NCBI GenBank assembly: GCA_026415415.1
Contig: JAOAHE010000002.1
Span: forward strand, 30,259-94,258
Length of the DNA: 64,000 nucleotides
Source: Thermodesulfovibrionales bacterium
GTDB lineage: Bacteria; Nitrospirota; Thermodesulfovibrionia; Thermodesulfovibrionales; Dissulfurispiraceae
Direction of reading: 5' to 3'
Both the position numbers and the translations under genes were made by a program. Below the pieces are notes generated by a model, which was not told the DNA's origin, made no database searches, and was given only the letters and a program-made list of their open reading frames with translations. Shown here one piece after another: positions 37,754 through 46,913 of the stretch. Every line of letters starts with the position of its first letter. Within the stretch, counting starts at the first letter, position 1.

Positions 37754-38566
37754 ATGATGAAAAAAGGGCTCATCTTTTCAATTTTAATTTTCTATGTTTT
37801 TTTAACATCCGTAGCTTTTGCTCAGACAGAGATAACATGGTATGGTCATGCAAGCTTTAAGATCCAGACACCAAAAGGAAAAATCTTGCTCATTGACCCA
37901 TGGATAACTAATCCTCTAAATAAAGACGGAAATCGCCATTTAGAGGAGCTAACCAAGGTTGATTTAATCTTGCTTACCCATGCTCATGGTGACCATGTAG
38001 GAAATAGCGTTGATATAGCAAAAAAGACTGGCGCAAAACTTGTTGCTACCTTTGATTTAGGAAAAGCAATGGTTTTACATGGTGGGTTTCCAGAAAATCA
38101 GTTCGGTTATGAAACTACAGGCAACTTTGGCGGAGAAATATCTTTGCTTGATGGTGAGGTAAAAGTCCTTTTCGTTCCAGCCTCACATAGTTCAGGACTT
38201 GAAATAGGTGGCACAACTAAGAGTTTAATTTATGCAGGTAACCCCGGTGGCTTTGTCGTATCAATAAAAAATGGTCCGGTAATCTATCACACAGGTGATA
38301 CTGACTTATTCTCTGACATGAAACTGATTAGGGAGTTCAAAAAGGTTGATATAATGATGATCTCCATAGGTGACAGATTTACTATGGGACCTACCAGGGC
38401 AGCAGTGGCTACAAAATGGATTAGTCCGAAGGTCGTAATACCAATGCATTATGCTACCTTTCCAGTTTTAACGGGGAAGTATGAAGAATTTGAAAAAGAG
38501 CTAAAGAAACAAGGGGTAAAATCAAAAGTCCTCAAGATGAACATCGGTGAGGCTCATAAATTTTAG
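37754..38566 (+). CDS. Exported metallo-beta-lactamase-fold hydrolase (UPF0173-like)
   Basis: The mature part matches the UPF0173/UlaG-like group: ITWYGHASFKIQTPKGKILLIDPW, the metal site THAHGDHVG, HSSG, and HTGDTDLFSDM with IPMHYATFPVL. Unlike most family members it begins with a signal peptide (GLIFSILIFYVFLTSVAFA), so it acts in the periplasm. I place the start at the first of two tandem ATGs, 6 bases after GAGGAGG. Substrate unknown; a hydrolase for a phosphoester or lactone is possible. Confidence 0.87.
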   Translation: MMKKGLIFSILIFYVFLTSVAFAQTEITWYGHASFKIQTPKGKILLIDPWITNPLNKDGNRHLEELTKVDLILLTHAHGDHVGNSVDIAKKTGAKLVATFDLGKAMVLHGGFPENQFGYETTGNFGGEISLLDGEVKVLFVPASHSSGLEIGGTTKSLIYAGNPGGFVVSIKNGPVIYHTGDTDLFSDMKLIREFKKVDIMMISIGDRFTMGPTRAAVATKWISPKVVIPMHYATFPVLTGKYEEFEKELKKQGVKSKVLKMNIGEAHKF

Positions 38567-38723
38567 AAATATTATGTTATCAAAAAATTATTACTCTCAA
38601 TCATTAATATAATTTTTGAAAAATTTTTTATAAATTATGTTAAAAATATTTACATTATCGGACATGCTGAATTATTATTTTAAAAAAAAGATTTATTGAC
38701 AAAAAACAAAGGAGGTGAGGTAA

Positions 38724-39116
38724 ATGAAATTTCCTTTTATGAAATCAATATCATGGTATCTTATTATTATTATGTTTTTAATAGCTATTGCACCGCGAAC
38801 AGAGGCTGGATTTATTGCCTCTGATTTCATTACATCCACAATGTATGACAGGGGCAAAGATCTTGATACCATTCAGAAGATACTGGAAACTAAGGCTATT
38901 AAGCAGAAATTAGAAAATTTAGGATTTACACAAGAGGAGATTAACAAAAGGCTCTCACAACTTGACGATCAGCAAATTCATCACCTTGCCCTTAAACTTG
39001 ATGAGTTGCAAGTAGGTGGAGATGGTTTAGGGGTAGTTATAGCTTTACTTGTGATAGCTATTTTGGTGGTCATATTACTCCAATTAACAGGGAGAAGAAT
39101 AATTGTTACAAAATAA
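38724..39116 (+). CDS. PA2779 family protein
   Basis: The 130-residue protein has an N-terminal signal-type helix (ISWYLIIIMFLIAIAPRTEA), a helical middle with LENLGFTQEEINKRLSQLDDQQIHHLALKLDELQVGGDG, and a C-terminal membrane helix (VVIALLVIAILVVILLQL). This is the PA2779 pattern. Elsewhere it usually sits beside a PA2778-type cysteine peptidase; no such gene is here. AGGAGG precedes the ATG by 9 bases. The function is unknown. Confidence 0.82.
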   Translation: MKFPFMKSISWYLIIIMFLIAIAPRTEAGFIASDFITSTMYDRGKDLDTIQKILETKAIKQKLENLGFTQEEINKRLSQLDDQQIHHLALKLDELQVGGDGLGVVIALLVIAILVVILLQLTGRRIIVTK

Positions 39117-39136
39117 CCAGCCATATTAGGATATTT

Positions 39137-39157
39137 CACCCCCTGTAGAAGGGGGTG
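39137..39157 (+). terminator. Hairpin after the PA2779-like gene
   Basis: An 8-bp GC-rich stem (39137-39144 with 39150-39157) with loop GTAGA. It includes the GTG that would be the alternative start of the next gene, which argues against that start. Confidence 0.6.
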
Positions 39158-39175
39158 ATCTTCTTTAGCAAAATT

Positions 39176-39634
39176 ATGAAACCAGCTAATATACAATTTT
39201 TAAAGTCTTCTGGAGGTGTAATATACAGAAGCAAAGATAAAATCATAGAGATTGCTTTAATTGCAATAAAAAACAAAAAAATTTGGACTATCCCAAAGGG
39301 CTTGATAGATAAAGGAGAGACTGCTGAAGAGACAGCTATAAGAGAGATAGCAGAAGAGACTGGGTTAAAAGGCGAGGTAATTAAATTTATTGGTGAGAAG
39401 TCTTACTGGTTTTACATAAAAGAAGGAAATGTTAAATGTAAAAAAACTGTAAGTTATTATCTGCTTAAATACATATATGGTGAATTAAAGAAACAGACAG
39501 AAGAGGTTGATGAAGCCAAATGGTTCCCATTAGAGGAGGCTATTAATTTAGTAACTTACAGAACCGATCAAGAAATCTTAATGAAAGCTAAGGAACTATT
39601 GTTAGATGAGCTGAAACTAACAAAAGTAAACTAA
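39176..39634 (+). CDS. NUDIX hydrolase
   Basis: The protein carries a complete Nudix box, GLIDKGETAEETAIREIAEE followed by TG, which binds the divalent metal for cleaving nucleoside diphosphate derivatives. SGGVIYR and KWFPLEEAI frame the fold in the style of Ap4A hydrolases and diphosphoinositol-type enzymes. I prefer the internal ATG because the upstream GTG lies in a terminator stem. The heptose nucleotidyltransferase gene follows after 15 bases. Confidence 0.88.
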   Translation: MKPANIQFLKSSGGVIYRSKDKIIEIALIAIKNKKIWTIPKGLIDKGETAEETAIREIAEETGLKGEVIKFIGEKSYWFYIKEGNVKCKKTVSYYLLKYIYGELKKQTEEVDEAKWFPLEEAINLVTYRTDQEILMKAKELLLDELKLTKVN

Positions 39635-39649
39635 CCATATTATGTGATT

Positions 39650-40123
39650 ATGAACAAAGTCTTAGCTATACCTGATCTTCTTAGACAAATAGAAAAAGAA
39701 AAAAAACTAAAAAAGAAAATCGTCTTCACTAATGGTTGTTTTGATCTTCTGCATGTTGGTCATATAAGATACTTAAAAGAAGCAAAAAAATTAGGGGACA
39801 TTCTAATTGTTGGGCTTAACTCAGACCGTTCGGTGAGCCTCCTTAAAAAAGGACGCCCCATTATCCCCGAAGATCAAAGAGCTGAGGTATTATCAGCCAT
39901 TGAGGTTGTTAACTATATAGTTATTTTTGATGAGGAAACTCCATATGAGCTAATTAAGAAAATCAAACCTCACATATTAGTTAAAGGTGGTGACTGGGAG
40001 GTTAAAGATATTGTTGGAGCAGATTTGGTAGATAAAGTATATAGCCTTCCTTATCATGCAGGATGCTCAACAACAAATATTATCAATCGGATTCTTAATC
40101 TAAAAGATAATAAGGATTTATAA
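39650..40123 (+). CDS. rfaE2: D-glycero-beta-D-manno-heptose 1-phosphate adenylyltransferase
   Basis: The product corresponds to the C-terminal (HldE2) half of HldE and makes ADP-heptose for the lipopolysaccharide core. It has the nucleotidyltransferase signature TNGCFDLLHVGHIRYL, then SDRSVSLLKKGRPIIP, RAEVLSAIEVVNYIVIFDEETP and VKGGDWE. The kinase half is absent, so it is the single-domain form. A GTG two codons before the chosen ATG is an alternative start. Its presence supports an outer membrane with LPS. Confidence 0.93.
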   Translation: MNKVLAIPDLLRQIEKEKKLKKKIVFTNGCFDLLHVGHIRYLKEAKKLGDILIVGLNSDRSVSLLKKGRPIIPEDQRAEVLSAIEVVNYIVIFDEETPYELIKKIKPHILVKGGDWEVKDIVGADLVDKVYSLPYHAGCSTTNIINRILNLKDNKDL

Positions 40124-40125
40124 AA

Positions 40126-40875
40126 CTATTCACTATATCTTTGAATTAATCGTGAGCCGTAATAAAAAAAAGCAGCTGCATAAACTAATAAAATAATAAT
40201 CGATAAAACCCCCTCAAAATCTATATGCATTTTTCTAATTGCTATGTTTGTGTGGGTAAGTGGAAATAGATAGATTACTACTTTTACAAAAAATGGTAAT
40301 TTATCAATAGGAAAGAAAGTTCCACTAAAAAAAGCCATAGGGATAATAAAAAAATTTGAATATGTTGCGGTATCCTCATGAGACTTAGTTATCATTCCCG
40401 CTATCACCCCTAAGGAAGAAAACAAAAAGCAATTAATCAATAATACCGCTAAAAAAAGAGGGGTAATCTTGAAAGCTGTTGAAGATAAATAACCAACAAT
40501 TATAATTAGCAGAGACGCAAAAAGCCCTTTACTCATACCTGCTAAAACCTCTCCAATCATTATTGAAGAAGCTTTGATGGGGGCTTGCACATAAATCTGG
40601 AAAGTCTTAAAATATATCCTATTTAAGTTAAGAGTACTTGCTACCCAAGTATAGGAATTATTCATAGAGCTCATGGCTACAAGCCCAGGAATCAAAAATG
40701 TGAGATAATCACTTCCATGAATTGAGATATCTCTGCCCAGTCCAAACCCAAAGGCTAACAAATATATTATAGGAATGACCATAGCAGAGAAAATATACCC
40801 CAACTTAAGAAGTTTTCTCTTAAAGAGCAACATTTCACGAAGGAAAATAGGGTAAAAACTTAACCTTACAATCAT
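40126..40875 (-). CDS. ABC-2 type exporter permease
   Basis: The 249-residue protein has six membrane helices and the ABC-2 pattern, with FLIPGLVAMSSMNNSYTWV, and FFIIPMAFFSGTFFPIDKLP preceding the last helices. It lies 3 bases after its ATPase gene, and the pair resembles NodI/NodJ or drug/carbohydrate exporters. The cargo is unknown. Confidence 0.92.
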   Translation of the reverse strand: MIVRLSFYPIFLREMLLFKRKLLKLGYIFSAMVIPIIYLLAFGFGLGRDISIHGSDYLTFLIPGLVAMSSMNNSYTWVASTLNLNRIYFKTFQIYVQAPIKASSIMIGEVLAGMSKGLFASLLIIIVGYLSSTAFKITPLFLAVLLINCFLFSSLGVIAGMITKSHEDTATYSNFFIIPMAFFSGTFFPIDKLPFFVKVVIYLFPLTHTNIAIRKMHIDFEGVLSIIILLVYAAAFFYYGSRLIQRYSE

Positions 40876-40878
40876 TTG

Positions 40879-41727
40879 TTATATTTTCTCTCCTGTGATT
40901 TTTATAAAAACATCTTCAAGATTAGACTTCCTAATAGTCACGGAGCAATTATTTAGGCTGGAGGCAAATTCATGGGCTTCTTCACGATTTTTAAAGATCT
41001 GCTGTTTTAGATGGCCTTCTTCATCTATTATATCAACCACATACCTGCCAACCATTGATTTAAGGTTATCTGGCGTATCTACAGCGACTAACCTGCCTTT
41101 GGATAAAATACCTATCAAATCACACAGAGCTTCAGCTTCCTCTATGTAATGAGTAGTTATTACCACAGTCCTTCCTTGAATTTTAGTTTTTCTGATAATA
41201 TCCCACATCTGTCTTCTTATTTGAGGGTCAAGTCCTATCGTAGGCTCATCTAAGAACAAGATTGATGGTTTTGGAAGCATCGCTCTGGCTAAAAGCAATC
41301 TTCTTTGCATTCCACCTGAAAAATGAGATACAACCGAGTCTTTCCTATCCCATAAATCAACCATTTTTAGAGATTCTTCAACCTTTTTTTCTAAATCTCC
41401 AACTTTATGTAGTAGTCCGTAAATATAAAGATTTTCCCATGCAGACAGTTCTCTATCAAGATTATTCTCTTGAGGAACTACCCCTATTCTTTTTTTAATC
41501 TCGATAGGATGTGTATATAGATTAAAACCATCTATCGTGCAAAAACCTTTATCAGGTTTAGATAGGGTAGTAAGTATTTTTATTATGGTAGTTTTCCCTG
41601 CTCCATTAGGTCCTAATAAGCCAAATATGATACCATGAGGAATTTTTAGTGATAAATTATCAACAGCAATTGTTTTTTTGTTATTCGCTTGATAGTAAGT
41701 TTTAGTAACAGACGAGATCTCAATCAT
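40879..41727 (-). CDS. ABC-2 type exporter ATPase
   Basis: The 282-residue ATPase has Walker A GPNGAGKTT, the signature SHFSGGMQRRLLLARAM, Walker B ILFLDEPTIGLDP and the H-loop TTHYIEEAEALCD. The C-terminal 60 residues form a DUF4162-like extension typical of this exporter class. It pairs with the permease gene immediately downstream. The two form a complete exporter of unknown cargo. Confidence 0.93.
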   Translation of the reverse strand: MIEISSVTKTYYQANNKKTIAVDNLSLKIPHGIIFGLLGPNGAGKTTIIKILTTLSKPDKGFCTIDGFNLYTHPIEIKKRIGVVPQENNLDRELSAWENLYIYGLLHKVGDLEKKVEESLKMVDLWDRKDSVVSHFSGGMQRRLLLARAMLPKPSILFLDEPTIGLDPQIRRQMWDIIRKTKIQGRTVVITTHYIEEAEALCDLIGILSKGRLVAVDTPDNLKSMVGRYVVDIIDEEGHLKQQIFKNREEAHEFASSLNNCSVTIRKSNLEDVFIKITGEKI

Positions 41728-41801
41728 TAATAAGATTCTTTAAGTGTTTAAAAAATAATTAATATAAGTATTCACTTTTAATAGTGATATTTTTATTATA
41801 C

Positions 41802-41828
41802 AACCCTACCCCGGCTCATGGTAGGGTT
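41802..41828. terminator. Hairpin between the exporter operon and the OB-fold-like gene
   Basis: A perfect 9-bp stem (41802-41810 with 41820-41828) with a 9-base loop, just after the stop of the minus-strand gene that ends at 41839. The T-rich side is on the plus strand, so it may not be a strong terminator for the minus strand. Confidence 0.55.
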
Positions 41829-41838
41829 ATCTCATTGT

Positions 41839-42303
41839 TTATTTTTTTCTGCCTCTACTCCAAAGGGGGTAACCATCTTCATCTCTTAACTTCAGGATTG
41901 CATCTGCTTTTTTTACCTCAGCCGCTACCATAAATGTCTCTTTATCAATAGATATCCTTGAACCTTTCACTTCTACCTTATCGCCTTTTTCTATTTTAAC
42001 ATTTTGACTATTCACATACCACTGAGGACCCATATGCACTGGGATAACTCCTTTGTCTGTTTTAAGTTGAAGATGAACCCCTCCTGTCCTACCTCTTGCT
42101 GGCGGCAAAACCTCAACAGCCTCAACAACCCCTGAGACTATCTCAACCGTGGCAGGATCATAATTTCTTATAAGTCTCTGCTTTAAATCTCTATCTTGTG
42201 AAACATTTAGTGTGTTTTCTTTCACCTGCTGAGCAAAAACAGCAGACAATGAAAGAACTAAAAAAAATAATGTAAACAAACAAACTTTGTTTTTAAATCT
42301 CAT
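41839..42303 (-). CDS. Exported OB-fold-like protein, hypothetical
   Basis: The 154-residue product has a signal peptide (FTLFFLVLSLSAVFAQ) and then a likely small beta-barrel: EIVSGVVEAVEVLPP, GGVHLQLKTDKGVIPVHMGP, KIEKGDKVEVKGSRISID. The pattern resembles exported OB-fold proteins with a GxVxxV opening strand. It ends in a basic tail after GYPLWSRGRKK. GGAGG lies about 9 bases before the ATG. Function unknown; perhaps a periplasmic ligand binder. Confidence 0.7.
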   Translation of the reverse strand: MRFKNKVCLFTLFFLVLSLSAVFAQQVKENTLNVSQDRDLKQRLIRNYDPATVEIVSGVVEAVEVLPPARGRTGGVHLQLKTDKGVIPVHMGPQWYVNSQNVKIEKGDKVEVKGSRISIDKETFMVAAEVKKADAILKLRDEDGYPLWSRGRKK

Positions 42304-42471
42304 TATTTTTTTCCCTCCTTTGAGCCGGTTTTACTTAATTTCATTTTAATATACAATTATCATGCCTTTTAAAAGGTAATTAATATTTAATAAAAAGATT
42401 TTAAAGTTTATTGGATCTAAGTTATTGATAAATATCAAAAGAAACCTAAAAGAGCTTTGTAAAATACAACT

Positions 42472-42711
42472 TTACGATCCTCTTTCCAAAAATCCTTTTT
42501 CAAGCTTCAAAGGTTTATAAATTAAAGCAAGCTGCCTTTTATATAATTCAATGTGTTGACTTATTCTGTGGAACAAAATCAAATGATTATCTGTATTAGT
42601 GATCACTAACTTTAAAGACACTTTGAGAAAAAACCTATATACATAAGGTAAAGATAAAGGTAGTAGATCTTTCAGTTTTTTAACTACTTTATAAATATCA
42701 TTTTCTAATTT
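42472..42711 (-). pseudogene. Start-less 79-codon open frame, probable gene remnant
   Basis: On the minus strand an 80-codon frame including its stop codon is open but has no ATG or ribosome site. It reads as credible protein, for example KVVKKLKDLLPLSLPYVYRF and HRISQHIELYKRQLALIYKP. A second frame just upstream (DAVLLKDKELKIRK) runs into its beginning, which would fit a frameshifted gene. I do not recognise the family. It occupies most of an otherwise gene-free gap between two exported-protein genes. Confidence 0.4.
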
Positions 42712-42773
42712 TCAGCTCTTTATCTTTTAACAAGACTGCATCTGTTATTTAAAAAACCATGCAAAAATTGCAT

Positions 42774-42802
42774 ACCCCTAATACAGATTTTGCATTAGGG
42801 GT
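42774..42802 (-). terminator. Terminator after the FecR-domain gene
   Basis: A 9-bp stem (42774-42782 with 42794-42802) follows the stop of the minus-strand FecR-domain gene by about 10 bases, with an ATTTTTGC run beyond it. Confidence 0.6.
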
Positions 42803-42813
42803 CAATTCTTAAA

Positions 42814-44619
42814 TTATCTTCCTCGTTCTAACTGCCAGCCTCTCTCTTTTAGATTCTCTTCACCTCCTTTCTTATCACCATGGGAATCCTTATCTGACTG
42901 TTTACGTTTTTCTGTATCTTTCTGAGATCTTTCTTGCTGTTGTTTATCAATGTCTGGCTTGATATCTTGTGGTGCTATCTCTCTTGTTCTTTCTCTTTTC
43001 GTATCTGGTAATGTTGGTCTTATCTCTGTAGGACTATCTTTTCTTATCTCAGATGGTGTCCTCTCCCTTAGCCTCTCTTGTTGTGGAGTTTGTCTGTTTA
43101 TATCAGGCTTGATATCTTGTGGTGCTATCTCTCTTGTTCTTTCTCTTTTCGTATCTGGTAATGTTGGTCTTTCATTAAAAGGCTGAACTTGATTATTTCT
43201 TTGCCTGTTGTCAATATTAGGTATAGATCTTTGTATATCTTGAGATTTGTCTCTTGGTTTGCCCAGACGCTCTTGCATCTGTAGATCTCTCTCTCTATTA
43301 ATGACAGTTCTTTCTCTTATCCCTTTAATGTCTAATTCTCTAATTTCTTTTGGAGGAAGCTTTTCTCTTGATATCTCTTTAAGTACTGGCATCATAGTTC
43401 TTCTTTCTGGTGAAATATTAGGTCTTCCAATGCTTATGTTTTCTTTTAAAAATGGGTTTTCTTTTATCCTAACTTTTTCCTCTTTACCGGCTATAAAATT
43501 ATCTCTATGGACAACAGTAACTGCGTCTTTTACAAAGACATTTTTATACTTCTCTTTAATTACAATCTTATTTATATTAACATTAATTAAATTTACACTA
43601 TGAGGACCATAATAGCCATAACCATAGTAGATCTCTCCAGGTGCAAGAGGTACCCAAGAAACATAAGTAGGAGTATAAACCCAGCCTACATAACCAGGAC
43701 CCCAATAAACAGCTCCTCTTTGTGGTGGAACCCAGCACCATCCAATTGAAGCTAAGAATGCCCATCTGCCATAATGATAGGGTACCCAACCCCATGGCTC
43801 ATAGGATATCCACACATAATCTCCCCTTATCCATGCCCATCTACCCTCTCTGTACGGTGCCCAACCAACTGAAAGAGTGATTTTTGGTGTCCAACAATAG
43901 CCATATTCTTTTACATAAATCCACTTTCCGTATCTATCAAAATCATATGAGTAATATCTCAACTCATCAGGTAGATATCTAACGCTTCTGTAGTCACTAT
44001 ACATTAATCTATCTCTATCAAAGTTCCATTGGGTCCATAAATCTGGCGAGCTCAGAGGATAAACCTCCTCCTTTAAATAACCTCTTATGAGCATCATACT
44101 ACCTTCATCTACTACATTTTTACCATCCCTATGGTCAGCATAAACAGATCCTCTATAAACAGAAATATAAGTATAGCCATTACTTTGGACTTCTACTTTA
44201 AATACAGCTCTATCATATGCCCTTACCTTAACTACAGGTGTATTTACCTGCATAACATCCCTCTTACTTCTGTCCCTATAATTAATATATAAAGTGCCAA
44301 GATTAAGGTATAGATTTATAAAATCCTTGTCGTAGTTCAGAATATCGGCAGATGTCCTTTCTTTAAACCTAATAACTGTTCCATTCCTGAAATGAAGCTC
44401 AGCTTTTCCAAAATCAGGCACCCAAATTCTGTCCCCTTCATATAAAGGGACATTCACTGATGCAGGTAGCCACTCTTGAGAAGCCTCAGGATTGATCTGA
44501 ACATCACCCTCAAGGTAACTCAACCTAATATCACCAAACCCCGCAGAAAAGACCTGTATGGGTAATAATATTGCCATACAGAAAATAATCAATTTAAGGT
44601 ATCCTCTCATTTTTTTCAC
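42814..44619 (-). CDS. Exported FecR-domain protein with Trp/Tyr-rich DUF6600-like core and charged repeat tail
   Basis: A signal peptide (residues 1-26) is followed by a FecR domain to about residue 190 (YEGDRIWVPDFGKAELHFRN). Residues about 230-345 are extremely rich in Trp, Tyr and Gly with repeated WxPYxxGRWAW elements, for example YEPWGWVPYHYGRWAFL. This pattern occurs in DUF6600 proteins. The last 180 residues are charged and disordered-looking, ending in KERGWQLERGR. Within that tail a 22-residue unit is present twice and is encoded by identical DNA. No FecA or sigma factor gene is near, so the FecR domain is probably structural. The location is periplasmic or outer membrane. Confidence 0.8.
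   Translation of the reverse strand: MKKMRGYLKLIIFCMAILLPIQVFSAGFGDIRLSYLEGDVQINPEASQEWLPASVNVPLYEGDRIWVPDFGKAELHFRNGTVIRFKERTSADILNYDKDFINLYLNLGTLYINYRDRSKRDVMQVNTPVVKVRAYDRAVFKVEVQSNGYTYISVYRGSVYADHRDGKNVVDEGSMMLIRGYLKEEVYPLSSPDLWTQWNFDRDRLMYSDYRSVRYLPDELRYYSYDFDRYGKWIYVKEYGYCWTPKITLSVGWAPYREGRWAWIRGDYVWISYEPWGWVPYHYGRWAFLASIGWCWVPPQRGAVYWGPGYVGWVYTPTYVSWVPLAPGEIYYGYGYYGPHSVNLINVNINKIVIKEKYKNVFVKDAVTVVHRDNFIAGKEEKVRIKENPFLKENISIGRPNISPERRTMMPVLKEISREKLPPKEIRELDIKGIRERTVINRERDLQMQERLGKPRDKSQDIQRSIPNIDNRQRNNQVQPFNERPTLPDTKRERTREIAPQDIKPDINRQTPQQERLRERTPSEIRKDSPTEIRPTLPDTKRERTREIAPQDIKPDIDKQQQERSQKDTEKRKQSDKDSHGDKKGGEENLKERGWQLERGR
42956..43020 (-). repeat. Direct repeat, copy 1 (65 bp)
   Basis: Identical to 43106-43170, exactly 150 bp apart. 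It encodes the unit beginning RPTLPDTKRER in the tail of the FecR-domain protein. Confidence 0.95.
43106..43170 (-). repeat. Direct repeat, copy 2 (65 bp)
   Basis: Identical to 42956-43020 and in the same reading frame. The perfect identity at synonymous sites points to a recent duplication or conversion, not selection alone. Confidence 0.95.
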
Positions 44620-44906
44620 CTCTTCTATTAAATTTTTACTACTTTTTATGCAAAATACATGCTAAAAAACTTTTCTTCTACTTAACTCTGAATTTAACAT
44701 ATGCTTAAACATGAAATCATTTTCAGTTACTTTTATAAATATTTCTTATCCAAACACTAATATGCCCTGATAAACCAGATAAAAAAATATAGAATACTGA
44801 TGGATGGGAAAATACTCCGCAATTAAATTTAAAATCTTTATCCCTCTTGGAAAGGAAAAAGGATGAATGTTATAAATAATGAATACAGTATAGTATAATA
44901 AAGCTA

Positions 44907-45494
44907 ATGAAAAAATTTATCTTAGCCATTACAGGTGCAAGCGGTTCAATAATAGGGATCAAGCTATTAAAAGAGTTAATTAAGATATCAGAAGTTCACC
45001 TCATCATCTCAACCTCAGCTTTACCTATAATTAAAGATGAGACAGGCATAGATCCCTTAACATTGTCTGATACATTAATCAAAACAAAGCAGGGCAAAAA
45101 ACAATTTTTTATATACAAAGATAATGATTTATGGGCTCCTATCGCCAGCGGCTCATTTAAGACTAATGGAATGTTTATTGTGCCTTGCTCAATGAAAACT
45201 CTATCCGCTATTGCCAATGGATACTGCAACAATCTAATAGAAAGAGCAGCTGATGTAACTATCAAAGAAAAAAGGCAGTTGTTGATTTGTCCAAGAGAAA
45301 TGCCCTTAAATGCTATTCATCTTGAAAACATGCTTAAACTTGCAACCTTGGGAGTTACCATAGCACCACCCGTCATAGCTTTTTATCATAGACCAAAAAA
45401 TATAGATGATATAATTAATTTTTTCGTGGGTAAGATTTTAGATTCTTTTAACATTGACCATAATCTCTTTAAAAGATGGGGCACTGAAAAATGA
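44907..45494 (+). CDS. ubiX: Flavin prenyltransferase UbiX
   Basis: UbiX makes the prenylated FMN cofactor used by UbiD. The 195-residue protein has the family opening ILAITGASGSIIGIKLL, the SGSFKTNGMFIVPCSMKTLS loop and ERAADVTIKEKRQLLICPRE. Its stop overlaps hemH by 4 bases, so both are translated together. The likely client UbiD is encoded 14.6 kb away. Confidence 0.94.
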   Translation: MKKFILAITGASGSIIGIKLLKELIKISEVHLIISTSALPIIKDETGIDPLTLSDTLIKTKQGKKQFFIYKDNDLWAPIASGSFKTNGMFIVPCSMKTLSAIANGYCNNLIERAADVTIKEKRQLLICPREMPLNAIHLENMLKLATLGVTIAPPVIAFYHRPKNIDDIINFFVGKILDSFNIDHNLFKRWGTEK

Positions 45495-46540
45495 TTGGAG
45501 TTATTTTATTAAATATGGGTGGGCCCGACTCCTTAGAGTCAGTTAAACCGTTTCTCCAAAACTTGTTTTCTGATCGCGATATTATAAAGTTAGGACCTTC
45601 TTTTCTACAAAAGCCATTAGCATCATTAATAATAAAGACGAAACTTAAAAAATCTATAAATTCTTATAATCTAATTGGAGGCAAATCTCCATTATTAGAC
45701 ATTACCTTTCAACAAGCAAAAGCATTAGAAGATAAATTGAATTCTGTTGAACTAAGTAGTTCAACTAAATTTAAAGTTTATGTGGTAATGAGGTACTGGC
45801 ATCCCTTTGCTATGGAAACTATAAATCAAATTCAAAGAGAAGGCATTAGAAATATTATAGCAATCTCTCTCTACCCCCATTATTCAAAAGCTACATCAGG
45901 TTCTTCTTTAAAGAACCTATCTGAGTCTTTTTCAAATATCACAGCAAAAAATATAATGCTGCCTCAAGAAACAGAAAAACCTTTTTTCATTGATTATTCT
46001 ACTTTTAAAGTCTGCTTTATCCCTTCTTGGTGTGAACATCCTATTTACATTGACTCAATCATAGAGAAAATACAAGATAAATTCTCCTTATTTAGAACTA
46101 CATACAACATACCCCATCCTGAGTCTCAAGTTATCGTATTGTTCAGTGCCCATAACCTACCACAAAAATTTATTAAACAAGGTGACCCCTATGTGGTACA
46201 AACACAAAAGACTATAAAGGAAATCACAAAAAGAATTAAATTAAATTGGTATCTTTCTTATCAGAGTAAAACAGGTCCTGTAAAATGGCTTGAACCTGCA
46301 ACAGAGGACACGATAGTGATGCTCGCAAAAAAAGGTATCAAAAATTTGCTTATCGTGCCTATTAGCTTTGTCTCAGACCATATTGAAACACTCTATGAGA
46401 TTGACATGCTCTATAAGGAAATTGCAGATAAACATGGGCTCAATCTGATCAGAACTGATTCCTTAAATATCTCACCAAAATTCATTGAGGCCCTTGCCGA
46501 GATAGTAATATCAAATAGTAAAAAATGGTTTACTCTCTAA
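45491..46540 (+). CDS. hemH: Ferrochelatase HemH
   Basis: The 349-residue protein has the family features: VILLNMGGPDSLESVKPFL, IGGKSPL, YPHYSKATSGS, the metal-binding FSAHNLPQKF, WLEPATEDTI and PISFVSDHIETLYEID. It inserts ferrous iron into protoporphyrin, or into coproporphyrin in some lineages. It starts inside the ubiX stop. Haem synthesis suggests cytochromes in this organism. No other haem gene is present. Confidence 0.95.
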   Translation: MIGVILLNMGGPDSLESVKPFLQNLFSDRDIIKLGPSFLQKPLASLIIKTKLKKSINSYNLIGGKSPLLDITFQQAKALEDKLNSVELSSSTKFKVYVVMRYWHPFAMETINQIQREGIRNIIAISLYPHYSKATSGSSLKNLSESFSNITAKNIMLPQETEKPFFIDYSTFKVCFIPSWCEHPIYIDSIIEKIQDKFSLFRTTYNIPHPESQVIVLFSAHNLPQKFIKQGDPYVVQTQKTIKEITKRIKLNWYLSYQSKTGPVKWLEPATEDTIVMLAKKGIKNLLIVPISFVSDHIETLYEIDMLYKEIADKHGLNLIRTDSLNISPKFIEALAEIVISNSKKWFTL

Positions 46541-46913
46541 TGTAATTTAAAACTTTAATATCAAAAAAAATTATTATCAAAAAATTTAGCCAACAAAGAC
46601 TTAAAAGTAAAAAAAGACAAAACCTCAGCCTGTGCTTTACACATTGAAACTCAAGTCTTTAATTACTATTGTGATTTAAAATAACGGTAAGCAAAAAACT
46701 TAAGCAAATAAATAATCTTAACTTCCTTTGATTTTATCTACAAGTTAATGTTCCCTTAAACTTCTATTCAGTTATCTAAAATGCTCACAATATAATTATT
46801 TACACATTAATCACAATTCAACAGCTAAAACTTATTTTTACAAACAAAAGATGATTGCTTTTAAAATATTTAAATTCATAGTTAAAAAGATGGTTACTGA
46901 GATACAAATTACC
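46541..46913. other. Gene-free stretch between convergent genes
   Basis: About 370 AT-rich bases. I see neither a gene nor a clear terminator hairpin. Confidence 0.55.

Noticed and set aside
38695..38723. TTGACA just upstream of the PA2779-like gene as a promoter
   Set aside because: It is too close to the start codon to leave room for a -10 and a leader.
39155..39175. GTG start for the NUDIX gene
   Set aside because: It lies within the terminator stem of the preceding gene and has no separate ribosome site.
42712..42714. TGA before the 79-codon open frame read as selenocysteine
   Set aside because: No gene start upstream in that frame and no sign of a SECIS element.
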